Positions 9,031-19,004 of a stretch of DNA of 64,000 nucleotides are shown here, piece after piece (the stretch's first letter is position 1; each line of letters starts with the position of its first letter). The stretch spans positions 62,001-126,000 of the forward strand of contig JANQOU010000006.1 in assembly GCA_028285585.1 (NCBI GenBank), written 5' to 3'. This stretch comes from Acidimicrobiia bacterium (lineage in GTDB: Bacteria > Actinomycetota > Acidimicrobiia > Spongiisociales > ZC4RG35). A model generated the notes under the pieces. The model did not search any database and was not told the origin of the DNA. It was given only the letters and a program-made list of their open reading frames with translations. Both the position numbers and the translations under genes were made by a program.

Positions 9031-10395
9031 ATGATCACATCAGTGAGCCCCGCCAACGGCCAGGTGTTGGCCCAGTACGAGGAGACCAGTCGAGAAGATG
9101 TCCAGCAGGCCATCGAGACCTCGGCACGGCTCCAGCGTGATTGGGAGAAGTTGACCCTCGCCGAGCGCGTCGTGCCGATGATGCGATTGGCCGATCTGTT
9201 GGAGCAGAACCGTGACGAGCTGGCGGCCCTCATGGCAGACGAGATGGGCAAGCCGGTCACCCAAGGGGCGGCCGAGGTCGACAAGTGCGCCTGGGTGTGC
9301 CGTCACTACGCCCAGAACGCCGAGCGCATCCTGGCCGACGAGCACATCGAGGCGGATCGGACCAAGAGCTATGTCGCCTATCGCCCGCTGGGCGTGATCT
9401 TGGCCGTCATGCCTTGGAACTTCCCCCTGTTCCAGGTCTATCGGTTCCTGGCTCCGGCGCTGATGGGCGGCAACTCGGCACTGCTCAAACATGCTTCCAA
9501 CGTGACAGGCGCAGCCTTGTCGATCGATCGTTTCGTCACCGAAGCCGGCTTCCCAGACGGTCTCTTCCGGACTCTGGTCATCCCGTCGTCGCGGGTCGAC
9601 GAAGTCCTCGAGCATCCCGCGATAGCTGCCGCCACCCTCACCGGTTCCGACCCGGCGGGACGGGCTGTCGCGCAGAAAGCTGGATCCCTTCTCAAGAAGA
9701 CAGTCCTGGAGCTAGGCGGCTCCGACCCGTTCGTCGTGCTGGCCGACGCCGACCTGGAGTCGGCTGCCGGAACCGCGTGCACCGCCCGGCTCCTCAACGG
9801 CGGCCAATCCTGCATCTCTGCCAAGCGGTTCATCGTCGAAGAGCCTGTCGTGGAGAGATTCACCGAGTTGCTTGCGGCCAACCTGGCCAGGCAGGTCGTC
9901 GGCGACCCACATGACACTGGCACCGAAGTCGGCCCAATGTCCCGTGCCGACCTTCGAGACGAGCTGCACGACCAAGTCGTGCGTTCCGTCGATGCCGGGG
10001 CGAGGCTGGTCGTCGGCGGTGAGATTCCCGAAGGGCCTGGTGCCTACTACCCGCCGACTCTGCTCGCAGGGGTCACCAAAGGCATGGCCGCCTATCACGA
10101 GGAGACGTTTGGGCCGGTGGCTGCGGTCATTGCGGCGAAAGACCTCGAAGACGCGGTGCGGATCGCCAATGACACCGAGTTCGGCCTCGGTGCCGCCATC
10201 TTCACGTCGGACGTCGAGTTGGGCGAGCAGATCGCACGCGACCGGCTTCAGGCCGGCAGCTGCTTCGTGAACGCTTTCGTCGCCTCAGACCCCCGTCTTC
10301 CTTTCGGCGGAGTGAAGATGTCGGGCTACGGCCGTGAGCTCTCCGATCTCGGCATGCGCGAGTTCCTCAACGCCAAGACGGTCGTCGTCGCCTAA
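9031..10395 (+). CDS. Aldehyde dehydrogenase family protein (succinate-semialdehyde dehydrogenase-like)
   Basis: VMPWNFPLFQVYRF, VLELGGSDPFVVL, NGGQSCIS, FGPVAAV, LPFGGVKMSGYGREL; ATG 9031 after removing an implausible N-terminal extension. Confidence 0.9.
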   Translation: MITSVSPANGQVLAQYEETSREDVQQAIETSARLQRDWEKLTLAERVVPMMRLADLLEQNRDELAALMADEMGKPVTQGAAEVDKCAWVCRHYAQNAERILADEHIEADRTKSYVAYRPLGVILAVMPWNFPLFQVYRFLAPALMGGNSALLKHASNVTGAALSIDRFVTEAGFPDGLFRTLVIPSSRVDEVLEHPAIAAATLTGSDPAGRAVAQKAGSLLKKTVLELGGSDPFVVLADADLESAAGTACTARLLNGGQSCISAKRFIVEEPVVERFTELLAANLARQVVGDPHDTGTEVGPMSRADLRDELHDQVVRSVDAGARLVVGGEIPEGPGAYYPPTLLAGVTKGMAAYHEETFGPVAAVIAAKDLEDAVRIANDTEFGLGAAIFTSDVELGEQIARDRLQAGSCFVNAFVASDPRLPFGGVKMSGYGRELSDLGMREFLNAKTVVVA

Positions 10396-10400
10396 CTCCC

Positions 10401-10480
10401 TCGTTGCTATAGCAAGCCGTCGCGCTGAGCGAGACGGGTTGCTATAGCAACCCGTGTCGGTCAGCGCGACGGTGTGCACG
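10401..10480. repeat. Palindromic intergenic repeat (two TTGCTATAGCAA cores; 56-nt inverted repeat at 10417-10472)
   Basis: CCGTCGCGCTGAGCGAGACGGG-TTGCTATAGCAA-CCCGTGTCGGTCAGCGCGACGG; near copy at 31366-31410. Confidence 0.8.
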
Positions 10481-10503
10481 GAGGATTGGCTGCGATTTGC
10501 GCT

Positions 10504-12915
10504 TCAGGCCCGCATCGCCGACCCGGTCGGGTCGTATGGCGAAGGTGAGAGGACACGGGCCGGGTACTCGACACCAACGATGTGGGTCGAAAGCTCGGTG
10601 GCCGGTGCGGTCAACTCCTCGGGCAGCAGAGCCATCGCGAGACTCGAACCGACGGTGTGACCGTACTCACCGGAGGTGATGTAACCCACCCGCTCCCCGT
10701 CCCTCCAGACCGGCTCGTAGCCGTCGGCGTCAGCATCGACGCTGTCCACCTCGAGAGTGACCTGTCGCAGCTCAGGCCCCGGGCCATCCTTCTCGCGACG
10801 CGCCGCCTCGGCACCCACGAAGTCCTTGGACCAGTCGATCCAGCGATCCATCCCGGTCATCCCCGGTGTGTACTCCTGGCGAAACTCGGTGGACCAGATG
10901 CCAAAGCTCTTCTCCATCCGCAGCGAGCCCATCGCGTTGAAGCCGTACTCAACGGCACCAACCTCTTTGCCGGCTTCGATCAGCAGACGACGCAGCATCT
11001 GATGCTCCGAAGCCGAGCAGTGAATCTCGTACCCAAGCTCACCGGTCACCGATATACGGCCCACTTTGGCCCGGATCAACCCGACGTCGAGAGTGCGGCA
11101 TTGCATGAACCTGAATGTGTCATTTGAGATGTCTTCATGAACGACCTTCTCGAGAAGATCACGCGACCGTGGCCCACTCAAGCCGAATCCGACGACAGCA
11201 TCCGACACGTCCTGTAGCTCGACGCCGTCCTCCATGTGGTCGTTGAACCACCTCATGTGCCAGGACCTGAGGTAGTACGAGCCCATGATCCAATAGGTGC
11301 CGTCGCCCCAATTGAGAACGGTGAGATCTCCCTTGAGGCGGCCATCATGACCAAGCATCGGCGACAGCTTGATCCGACCCTCGGCCGGGAGCTTGGCTGC
11401 CATGATCTTGTCGAGCCACTGCTCGGCACCCGGCCCGGTCACCTCGTAGCGCGAGAACCCTGTGATGTCGATGATGCCGACGTCTTCGCGCACCCGCCTG
11501 CACTCCTCGCCGACGATGTCGAAGGCGTTGGACCTACGAAGGCTGGGAACCTCCTCAAATCCCTGAGGTGCGAAGTAGATGGGCACCTCCAACCCGTACA
11601 TCTCTCCCCAATACGCACCATCGCGGGTCATGGCTTCATATGCAGGAGAGGTGCGAAGCGGCCGTCCCTCCCAGAGCTGCTCGTTGGGATATGTCATCAC
11701 GAAGCGACGCGAGTAGAACTGGCCCGTCTTCTCCTTGATGTACTGGCGGTTCTCGGCGTACGACCCGAACCGGGCGACATCCATCCCGAAGATGTCCTCC
11801 TCCGGCTCACCGCCGATCATCCACTCCGCCAGCGACTTGCCCACTCCCCCGCCCTGGAGGAAGCCGGCCATCACCGCGCAAGCCGACCAGTAGTTGCGAA
11901 TACCGGGCACTGGCCCAACCAAGGGATTGCCATCCGGCGAGAAGGTGAATGCCCCGTTGACCCACCGGCTGATCCCTGTCCGCTCGAGCGGCGGGTAGCG
12001 GTGCATGGCCAGAGCAAGCTCGTCCTCGATGCGATCCAGGTCGGGCTGGAGCAGCTCGATCCCGTAGTCCCACGGAGCCCCGTCGACTTGCCAGTGCCGA
12101 TGGTTTATCTCGTAGATCCCGACCAGGACCCCTTTGAGCTCCTGACGCATGTAGGTGAACCCTTCGAGATCGATCATCATCGGGATCTCGCCCTCCATCG
12201 CCTCGATCTCGGGGATGGCTTCTGTAACGAGGTAGTGGTGTGCAAGCGGTGAAAGGGGTGCTTCCCACCCCACCATCCGGCCAACTTGCTTCGCCCAGAG
12301 TCCCGCTGCGTTCACCACATGCTCTGCGTGGATCGTCCCGTGCTCCGTGACCACGTCCCAGGTGCTGTCGGCGCGCTGGCGCAACTCGACCACGCGGTTG
12401 TGCTCGATGACATCGGCCCCACGGTTTTTTGCCGCCTTCGCGTACGCATGCACCACGGCGGAGCAGTCGATGTAACCCTCCCGGTCGGCCCACAGGCCGC
12501 CAAAGACGCCGTCGACGTTGATGATCGGGCAGCGCTCGGCGATCTCATCGGGCTCCATCAGCCAGCAATCCTCGATGCCCATGGTCTGGTAGACCCGATA
12601 GGTGGACTGGAGCCACTCCCAGCGCTCAGGTGCAGAGGCAAACGAGATGCCGCCATGCATGTTCATCTTCACGTCGACACCTGACTCGTCACCGATCTCG
12701 GTGAGCAGGTCGATGGTGTAGGCCTGCAATGCGGCGATGTTGGGATCGGCGTTGAGAGCGTGGATCCCACCAGCCGCATGCCATGAAGAGCCGGCCGTAA
12801 GCACTGAGCGCTCCAGGATGGCTATGTCGGTCCAACCCAGCTTGGCCAGGTGATAGGCGACGCTTGCGCCGACCACACCACCGCCGATGATGACGACGCG
12901 GTATCGGGTGTTCAT
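10504..12915 (-). CDS. FAD-dependent oxidoreductase with GcvT domain (dimethylglycine dehydrogenase / sarcosine dehydrogenase-like)
   Basis: GGGVVGASVAYHLAKLGW, SSWHAAGGIH flavin-attachment-type motif, C-terminal aminomethyltransferase domain. Confidence 0.9.
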   Translation of the reverse strand: MNTRYRVVIIGGGVVGASVAYHLAKLGWTDIAILERSVLTAGSSWHAAGGIHALNADPNIAALQAYTIDLLTEIGDESGVDVKMNMHGGISFASAPERWEWLQSTYRVYQTMGIEDCWLMEPDEIAERCPIINVDGVFGGLWADREGYIDCSAVVHAYAKAAKNRGADVIEHNRVVELRQRADSTWDVVTEHGTIHAEHVVNAAGLWAKQVGRMVGWEAPLSPLAHHYLVTEAIPEIEAMEGEIPMMIDLEGFTYMRQELKGVLVGIYEINHRHWQVDGAPWDYGIELLQPDLDRIEDELALAMHRYPPLERTGISRWVNGAFTFSPDGNPLVGPVPGIRNYWSACAVMAGFLQGGGVGKSLAEWMIGGEPEEDIFGMDVARFGSYAENRQYIKEKTGQFYSRRFVMTYPNEQLWEGRPLRTSPAYEAMTRDGAYWGEMYGLEVPIYFAPQGFEEVPSLRRSNAFDIVGEECRRVREDVGIIDITGFSRYEVTGPGAEQWLDKIMAAKLPAEGRIKLSPMLGHDGRLKGDLTVLNWGDGTYWIMGSYYLRSWHMRWFNDHMEDGVELQDVSDAVVGFGLSGPRSRDLLEKVVHEDISNDTFRFMQCRTLDVGLIRAKVGRISVTGELGYEIHCSASEHQMLRRLLIEAGKEVGAVEYGFNAMGSLRMEKSFGIWSTEFRQEYTPGMTGMDRWIDWSKDFVGAEAARREKDGPGPELRQVTLEVDSVDADADGYEPVWRDGERVGYITSGEYGHTVGSSLAMALLPEELTAPATELSTHIVGVEYPARVLSPSPYDPTGSAMRA

Positions 12916-12963
12916 GTCGGCGGCAACCTAGCCACTCTGAGACGACCAAGAGCCCTCCAGGGT

Positions 12964-12980
12964 GTACCGTTAAGTGGTAC
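12964..12980. promoter_or_regulatory. Putative operator GTACC-N7-GGTAC in the divergent DMGDH/fhs intergenic region
   Basis: 17-nt palindrome GTACCGTTAAGTGGTAC; same GTNCC-N7-GGNAC architecture as sites at 23306 and 32589. Confidence 0.45.
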
Positions 12981-13015
12981 GTGTACCGTCAGGCAGACCG
13001 ACCGAGGAGTGACGA

Positions 13016-14773
13016 TTGAGCTTTCCCAGTGACCTCGAGATCGCTTATGGGGCGAACCTCAGGCCCATCTCTGAGATAGCGGTCGAGAACGGCCTGGAGC
13101 AGGACGAGGTCATTCCGTTCGGGCCGACCAAGGCCAAGGTCCACCTCGACTCTCTGAAGCGGATCGCCTCCAACCCGATGGGCAAGTACGTGGATGTCAC
13201 GGCGATCACTCCCACCCCTTTGGGTGAAGGCAAGACCACCACCACTGTGGGGCTTACCCAGGGTCTGGGCACTCTCGGTCATCAAGCCATCTCCGCCATC
13301 CGCCAGCCGTCGATGGGCCCCACATTCGGGATAAAGGGAGGTGCCGCTGGTGGCGGCTACAGCCAGGTCGTCCCCATGGACGAGTTCAATCTGCACCTGA
13401 CCGGCGACATCCACGCCATCACGGCGGCACACAACCTGGTGTCGGCCGCGATCGATGCCAGGTGGTACCACGAGCGGCGGCTCAGCGACGAGCAGATGGA
13501 GGCTCTCGACCTGGAGAGGCTGCGCATCGACATCTTCAACACGTCGTGGCGCCGCGTGCTCGACGTGAACGACCGGGCACTGCGCAACGTCATCGTGGGT
13601 CTCGGCGGACGGCTTGACGGCCGGCCCCGCGAGACGGGCTTCGACATCACCGTCGCCAGCGAGCTGATGGCGATCCTCGCCCTCGTCGACGGTGACAGCT
13701 ACACATCGGCTCTCCGCAACCTCCGCGAGCGCTGCGGACGGGTTGTCATCGGCTACTCCAAGTACAAGAAGCCGATAACGCTCGACGACCTCGACGTGGC
13801 TGGTGCCGTGACCGTCTTGATGAAGGACACGCTGCACCCCACCCTCATGCAGACCATCGAGGGACAGGCCGCTTTTGTGCACGCAGGCCCTTTCGCCAAC
13901 ATCGCCCACGGCAACTCTTCGATCCTCGCCGATCGCATCGCTCTTCACCTCGGCGACTACGTGGTCACCGAGTCGGGGTTCGGCGCCGACATGGGCATGG
14001 AGAAGTTCATGGACATCAAGTGCCGTGTATCAGGCCTGAAACCCGACTGCGTCGTGTTGGTGGCGACGGTGCGGGCATTGAAGACTCACGGCGGCGGCCC
14101 CAAAGTGGTCGCAGGCCGCGACCTCGACTCTGCCTACACGGAAGAGAACCTGCCGCTCCTGGAAGCGGGGATGGCCAACCTTCAGTCCCACATCGCAACT
14201 GCAAAGAGCTATGGAGTGCCGGTGGTGGTTGCGATCAACCGTTTCCCGACAGACACGCGGCGTGAGCACGACCTCATCAAGCAGATGGCAGAGGCGGCCG
14301 GTGCCTATGCTGCCGTCACCAGTGAGCACCATGCCAAAGGCGGTGACGGTGCCCGCGAACTGGCCGAAGCGGTTGTCGACGCGAGTAACGAGGAGTCGAC
14401 CTTTGACTACCTCTACCCGCTAGATCAGCCGATCAAGGCGAAGATCGAGACGATCGCCAAAGAGGTCTACGGCGCTGCCGATGTCGAATACTCGGCTACC
14501 GCCAACAGCCAGATCGCCGAGTTCGAGAAGTCTGGGTTCGGATATCTGCCGATCTGCATGGCCAAGACCCACCTCTCGATCAGCCACGACCCAGCCCTCA
14601 AGGGAGCACCGTCTGGCTTCACGATCCCGGTACGTGAGGTCAGGGCTTCCGTCGGAGCCGGATTCATCTACCCATTGCTCGGGGAGATGCGGACGATGCC
14701 GGGGCTGGGCACCAAACCGGCATACATGAACGTCGACATCGACGACAACGGCAACGTCGTAGGGCTGTTCTGA
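13016..14773 (+). CDS. fhs: Formate--tetrahydrofolate ligase
   Basis: TPLGEGKTTTTVGLTQGL, QPSMGPTFGIKGGAAGGGYSQVVPMDEFNLHLTGD; TTG start with GAGGAG upstream. Confidence 0.95.
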   Translation: MSFPSDLEIAYGANLRPISEIAVENGLEQDEVIPFGPTKAKVHLDSLKRIASNPMGKYVDVTAITPTPLGEGKTTTTVGLTQGLGTLGHQAISAIRQPSMGPTFGIKGGAAGGGYSQVVPMDEFNLHLTGDIHAITAAHNLVSAAIDARWYHERRLSDEQMEALDLERLRIDIFNTSWRRVLDVNDRALRNVIVGLGGRLDGRPRETGFDITVASELMAILALVDGDSYTSALRNLRERCGRVVIGYSKYKKPITLDDLDVAGAVTVLMKDTLHPTLMQTIEGQAAFVHAGPFANIAHGNSSILADRIALHLGDYVVTESGFGADMGMEKFMDIKCRVSGLKPDCVVLVATVRALKTHGGGPKVVAGRDLDSAYTEENLPLLEAGMANLQSHIATAKSYGVPVVVAINRFPTDTRREHDLIKQMAEAAGAYAAVTSEHHAKGGDGARELAEAVVDASNEESTFDYLYPLDQPIKAKIETIAKEVYGAADVEYSATANSQIAEFEKSGFGYLPICMAKTHLSISHDPALKGAPSGFTIPVREVRASVGAGFIYPLLGEMRTMPGLGTKPAYMNVDIDDNGNVVGLF

Positions 14774-14789
14774 GACCTGTGGAGACGAG

Positions 14790-15098
14790 CTACCTGAACA
14801 CGGCCAACAATGCACCGAAAACGGCAGTCAACACAGTCATGGCGCCGACAGTGGTGACCGTGTAGGTGCGCAGTTGATCCCTCATCACATCGTGAAGCCC
14901 GTCAATCCTCGCCTCCAGCCGGTCGAAACGGGCTTCGAAGCGAGTTTCGACCCGCTCGATATCGTCTTTGGTGGCGTTTTGCTCAGCCGGATGCATCGGT
15001 AAGGCCTCCATCAAGGTGCCGGCGTTGTCCTCACCGATCACCTCTCCGAGCCGATTATACAAGGCAAGCCGGGCGGCTTCCGAGGCCATGTCCGCCAC
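14790..15098 (-). CDS. Small coiled-coil protein with C-terminal transmembrane helix
   Basis: KDDIERVETRFEARFDRLEARIDGL coiled coil followed by VTTVGAMTVLTAVFGALLAVF hydrophobic tail. Confidence 0.6.
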   Translation of the reverse strand: MADMASEAARLALYNRLGEVIGEDNAGTLMEALPMHPAEQNATKDDIERVETRFEARFDRLEARIDGLHDVMRDQLRTYTVTTVGAMTVLTAVFGALLAVFR

Positions 15099-15206
15099 TC
15101 AAACGTATCGAAAGCCGGGTTTCAAGACCCTCGTCGGGACAAGCAGCGCCTTTCAGCCAGGAGGATATGCTCCCGGTCCCATGCCCAACTCGGTCACCTT
15201 GAGCCT

Positions 15207-15545
15207 ATGAGTGAGCGCCGCAGCAACCGGGGTGCGACACCCCAACTGACCATCATCTTCTGGCGTGACGTCCCGGCCCAGGTCAAAGCACGCCATGGCC
15301 GGGAGCGAACCAGTGCGGCTTTGCCTGATCGGTTCATGATCTCCGTCGACGCAGCTGCCACCAGAGCAGGCCGCACCAGCACCGAGGACTACATCGCGGA
15401 GTGGCGTGAGGAAACCCGCTCCTGCGACGCCGACTTGCATTCTGAGGTTCAGGCCGAGGTGAGGCGGATAGCCGAGTCCTACCCATCCGAGTTGATCAGG
15501 AGTTACGTCCGCAACAACGGATGGGCGCCTAGCGAATCTCCATGA
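15207..15545 (+). CDS. PF13769-like ('virulence factor') small conserved protein
   Basis: LTIIFWRDVPAQVKARHGRERTSAALPDRFMISVDAAATRAG...YIAEW resembles the family often annotated 'virulence factor' near corrinoid/C1 genes. Confidence 0.6.
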   Translation: MSERRSNRGATPQLTIIFWRDVPAQVKARHGRERTSAALPDRFMISVDAAATRAGRTSTEDYIAEWREETRSCDADLHSEVQAEVRRIAESYPSELIRSYVRNNGWAPSESP

Positions 15546-16326
15546 AGGCGGCGTCCTCACACGCCTCGAGCATCCGCCTGACGTCGTCGTAGTCCGCAGG
15601 GCCCACCTGAGCCCAGCGCTCGATCATCCCACCGTCGAGGACTTCCCGGCCGCGCTCATCCCGGTGGAAGTCGAGCAGCACCTCACGAACCTCTTCGCGG
15701 AACTCTGGACCGAACCTCTTGGAGACGGCGACAGGCTGGATGGTCGACGGGCCCAGGGCGTCGACCACCTTGAGGTTGCCTGCCACGTCGGGATGATCCC
15801 GCATCTCGATGGCTAGGACCTGTGAGTCGATGGCCGAGGCGTCCACACGGCCGTCGGCCACCATCCGCACCGAGGTCTCGTGAAAGCCGGCGTCGACCAC
15901 CTCGGAGAAGAAGCCGTCTGTCTCTCCAATCGAGACGAGGTGATAACGAGTGATGCCGTATCCCGACTGCGACAGGGGCTCATTGAACGCCCACGACTTC
16001 CCACGCAGGTCCAGAAACGACTCCGCAGGGCTGTCCTTGTGCACGATCACGTCGGAGTAGTAGATCGGTCGACCCTCATAGCGATCGCCCTGGAGGATCG
16101 GCGCAGCGATCGGAGTCGCAGGGGCGACCCCTTGTCTCTCGAAGTGGACGTACGGGAGGCTGCACACAAAACAGATGTCGTTCACGTCGTTCCGGCAGTT
16201 CTCGTAGTCGGTCTCAACCACGAGCTCCGTCGACTTGCCAAGACGTCTGCCCACCGTCTCTGCGATCGCCTCGTAGATCGGGAGCATGTTGGGAGCCAGG
16301 AACGTGCCGAAACGCAGATCAGCCAT
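15529..16326 (-). CDS. PhnD-like substrate-binding-fold protein without an obvious signal peptide
   Basis: CFVCSLPYVHFERQG, YYSDVIVHKDSPAESFLDLRGKSWAFNEPLSQSGYGITRYHL typical of the PF12974 family. Confidence 0.75.
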   Translation of the reverse strand: MADLRFGTFLAPNMLPIYEAIAETVGRRLGKSTELVVETDYENCRNDVNDICFVCSLPYVHFERQGVAPATPIAAPILQGDRYEGRPIYYSDVIVHKDSPAESFLDLRGKSWAFNEPLSQSGYGITRYHLVSIGETDGFFSEVVDAGFHETSVRMVADGRVDASAIDSQVLAIEMRDHPDVAGNLKVVDALGPSTIQPVAVSKRFGPEFREEVREVLLDFHRDERGREVLDGGMIERWAQVGPADYDDVRRMLEACEDAAFMEIR

Positions 16327-16423
16327 GAAGCGACCCTACGTGGTCGCCGGCGCTGCTCTCCAACGCGAGCTTCCTGATGCCCTCGGAGCCGCAGCAGCCA
16401 CCGTCTCCGATTAGCTTCCGGGC

Positions 16424-17164
16424 ATGGCCTCACTTGGGAACCCTCTGGTTGAGGAATGCGCCGACGGCGTCTATCGACTGGGCACCACATACGTCGGCTT
16501 CTACCTACTCTTCGAAGGCGGCAAGTACACGTTGGTCGACTCTGGTCTCCCAGGCTATTGGGACCAGCTCACGTCCTTTCTCGACGGCAGAGGCCACTCG
16601 ATCGACGACATCGAGGCGCAGATCCTGACCCATCACCACATGGATCACCGCGGGAACTCCGAACGCCTCCGTGAGGCGGGAGCACCGGCACGGATACACC
16701 ACATCGACGCCCCCTTTCTCGAGAACGAGGCGCCGCCGCCGAAAGCGCCTCTTTGGAGACTGCCCGTGCTCCGGTATCTCGGTCACCTGGTGAAGAACAA
16801 AGCGATGAAGACCCAATCGCTCACCGAATACACCACGTATGACGACGACGAGCTGCTCGAAGTGCCGGGTCGCCCCAGAGTTGTGCACGTTCCTGGCCAC
16901 ACCATGGGCCACTGCTCGATGTACTTGGGCGAGCAAAAGGCAGTGCTGGCAGGCGACGCCCTCGGAGGCATGGACGCGTACACGGAGGCAATTGGTCCGT
17001 GCCTGGCCCCCTCATTCGTGAACGACGACGACCAACTCGCCCTCGAGTCGCTGACACGTCTCGAGTCTCTGGACGCCGACAAGGTGCTGGTCGTGCACGG
17101 GCCCAACTTCAACGGGCCCATCGCCGAGGCGGTCGCTCTAGCCAGGAAGGCAGCAGCCGCCTGA
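16424..17164 (+). CDS. MBL-fold metallo-hydrolase
   Basis: THHHMDHRGN, HVPGHTMGHCSMYL. Confidence 0.88.
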   Translation: MASLGNPLVEECADGVYRLGTTYVGFYLLFEGGKYTLVDSGLPGYWDQLTSFLDGRGHSIDDIEAQILTHHHMDHRGNSERLREAGAPARIHHIDAPFLENEAPPPKAPLWRLPVLRYLGHLVKNKAMKTQSLTEYTTYDDDELLEVPGRPRVVHVPGHTMGHCSMYLGEQKAVLAGDALGGMDAYTEAIGPCLAPSFVNDDDQLALESLTRLESLDADKVLVVHGPNFNGPIAEAVALARKAAAA

Positions 17165-18150
17165 CCGGGTCAGAATCGAGGTTCCACACTGCCCCGAAGG
17201 TGGAGCTCCACCTGCATCTCGAGGGCGCCATCCCAATGACGACCATGTGGGAGTTGGTGTGCAAGTACGAGCCACACCCTGGAGACTTCGAGAGTTTCAC
17301 AAGACGGTTCGAGTTCGAAGACTTCCTCCATTTCCTCGACGTTTGGGGGTATATGACGAACTACCTTCGTGACGCAGAGGACTTCGAGAGGATCGGCGAG
17401 GCCGTGGGCCACTCTCTCGCCGATCAGAACATCATCTACGCCGAAGCCTCGGTTTCGCCAAGTGACTACAGAAGGCACGGCATAGATCTGGAGTCGATGA
17501 TGACCGCCGTGCGACGCGGTCTCGATCGAGTCACCGGAGTCAGCGTTGGACTGATGGTGGACTTGGTCCGAGACGGCAGCCGGGACCGGACGATGGATGT
17601 TCTCCGAAGGACCATCGACGCCACCTCCGAGGCAGCCATCGTAGGGGTGACGATCGGCGGCCCAGAGCACGGTTATCCGCCAAGCCTCTTCGTAGACCAT
17701 TACGACATGGCACGCGATGCCGGTCTTGGCCTTTCCGCCCACGCCGGAGAGGCCGCGGGCCCTGAATACGTCTGGTCCGCGATCGATGACTTGGGGGTTG
17801 ACCGCATCGGTCACGGCGTCCGGGCCGTCGAAGACCCGGCCCTCGTCGATCATCTGGTCGAAACCCAGAGACCGCTCGAAGTTTGCCCAACGTCCAACAT
17901 CAGAACAGGTGTCGTTGCAGGTTGGGAGGACCACCCCGTCCTCAGACTGATCGACGCCGGCGCCAACGTGAGCATCAACAGCGACGATCCCACCTACTTC
18001 GGATCATCCGTCGTCGACGATCTCCGCGAAGTGACGGCTCGAACGGGTGCCGATCCTCTTCGTCTCACACTCAATGCCCTCGAGGCATCATTCACCGACA
18101 CCACCACGCGTGACCTGCTGCGCGCAGAGATAGAAGAGGGCTGGACATGA
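17161..18150 (+). CDS. Adenosine deaminase family protein (start codon uncertain: CTG 17161 or GTG 17200)
   Basis: FHTAPKVELHLHLEGA N-terminal metal motif, SAHAGEAAGPE, DRIGHGVRA, CPTSNIRTGVV, SINSDDP. Confidence 0.88.
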   Translation: MTGSESRFHTAPKVELHLHLEGAIPMTTMWELVCKYEPHPGDFESFTRRFEFEDFLHFLDVWGYMTNYLRDAEDFERIGEAVGHSLADQNIIYAEASVSPSDYRRHGIDLESMMTAVRRGLDRVTGVSVGLMVDLVRDGSRDRTMDVLRRTIDATSEAAIVGVTIGGPEHGYPPSLFVDHYDMARDAGLGLSAHAGEAAGPEYVWSAIDDLGVDRIGHGVRAVEDPALVDHLVETQRPLEVCPTSNIRTGVVAGWEDHPVLRLIDAGANVSINSDDPTYFGSSVVDDLREVTARTGADPLRLTLNALEASFTDTTTRDLLRAEIEEGWT

Positions 18151-19004
18151 CGACCAAGGTCACCATCACAGGCACTGGAACCCCGATTCAGACCGCCGAC
18201 CGCGCCGGTCCAGGCGTGCTGGTGGAGACCGACGCAGCCAAGCTGCAATTCGATGCCGGGCGAGGCACCGTGATGCGTCTCGCCGCGGCGGGGTCCAGGC
18301 TCACCGACCTAGACGGCCTCTTCATCACTCACCATCACTCGGACCACATCGTGGGCATACCAGACCTTTTGATGACCAGATGGCTCAACGACATTGAGAA
18401 GATCGGCATCCCTGACCTCCCGATCCATGTCCCTGACGGGCCTGCCGTAGAGATCATCCGAGGAATACTCGAAGTGTGGGAACCAGAGATGGAGATGCGT
18501 CGCAACCATACGGGCCGACCCAACATCGCTGGAGTCGACGTGCGCCCTTTCAACGCGGACAAGACATCCACCGTCACCGTTGGCACCTTTGGAGATACGA
18601 AGGTTTCGGCAACAGCCGTCGAGCACTCTCCGGTGGAGGCCGCCGTGGCCTACCGGGTGGACACCCCAGACGGCTCAGTGGTGATCTCCGGCGACACGGA
18701 CGTGTGCCCACAGGTGGAAGAGCTGGCGAACGACTGTGACGTCTTGGTTCACGAAGCAATCAAGGCCGACCTGCTTCAGGGCCTCCTCTCCAACCCAAAG
18801 AAGCTCCTCGAGTACCACACGGAGCCCCACGACGTCGGAGCCCTCGCAGCCCGGGCCAGGGTGAAAAGGGTGATCCTCACCCACCTCGTTCCGCCTCCTG
18901 GCGACGAAGCCGATCGCGAGGCATATGCAGAAGCGGTTCGGGAAGGCGGTTTCACCGGAGAGCTGATCGTCGCCGACGACCTGTCGTCCGTGACGTTGGG
19001 TTAG
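18147..19004 (+). CDS. MBL-fold hydrolase (RNase Z-like / beta-lactamase superfamily)
   Basis: ITHHHSDHIVGIPDL, VVISGDTDVCPQ; ATGA overlap with the adenosine deaminase stop. Confidence 0.85.
   Translation: MTTKVTITGTGTPIQTADRAGPGVLVETDAAKLQFDAGRGTVMRLAAAGSRLTDLDGLFITHHHSDHIVGIPDLLMTRWLNDIEKIGIPDLPIHVPDGPAVEIIRGILEVWEPEMEMRRNHTGRPNIAGVDVRPFNADKTSTVTVGTFGDTKVSATAVEHSPVEAAVAYRVDTPDGSVVISGDTDVCPQVEELANDCDVLVHEAIKADLLQGLLSNPKKLLEYHTEPHDVGALAARARVKRVILTHLVPPPGDEADREAYAEAVREGGFTGELIVADDLSSVTLG

Noticed and set aside
11236-12252. 338-aa plus-strand ORF
   Set aside because: Antisense to the DMGDH-like gene; no recognisable domain.
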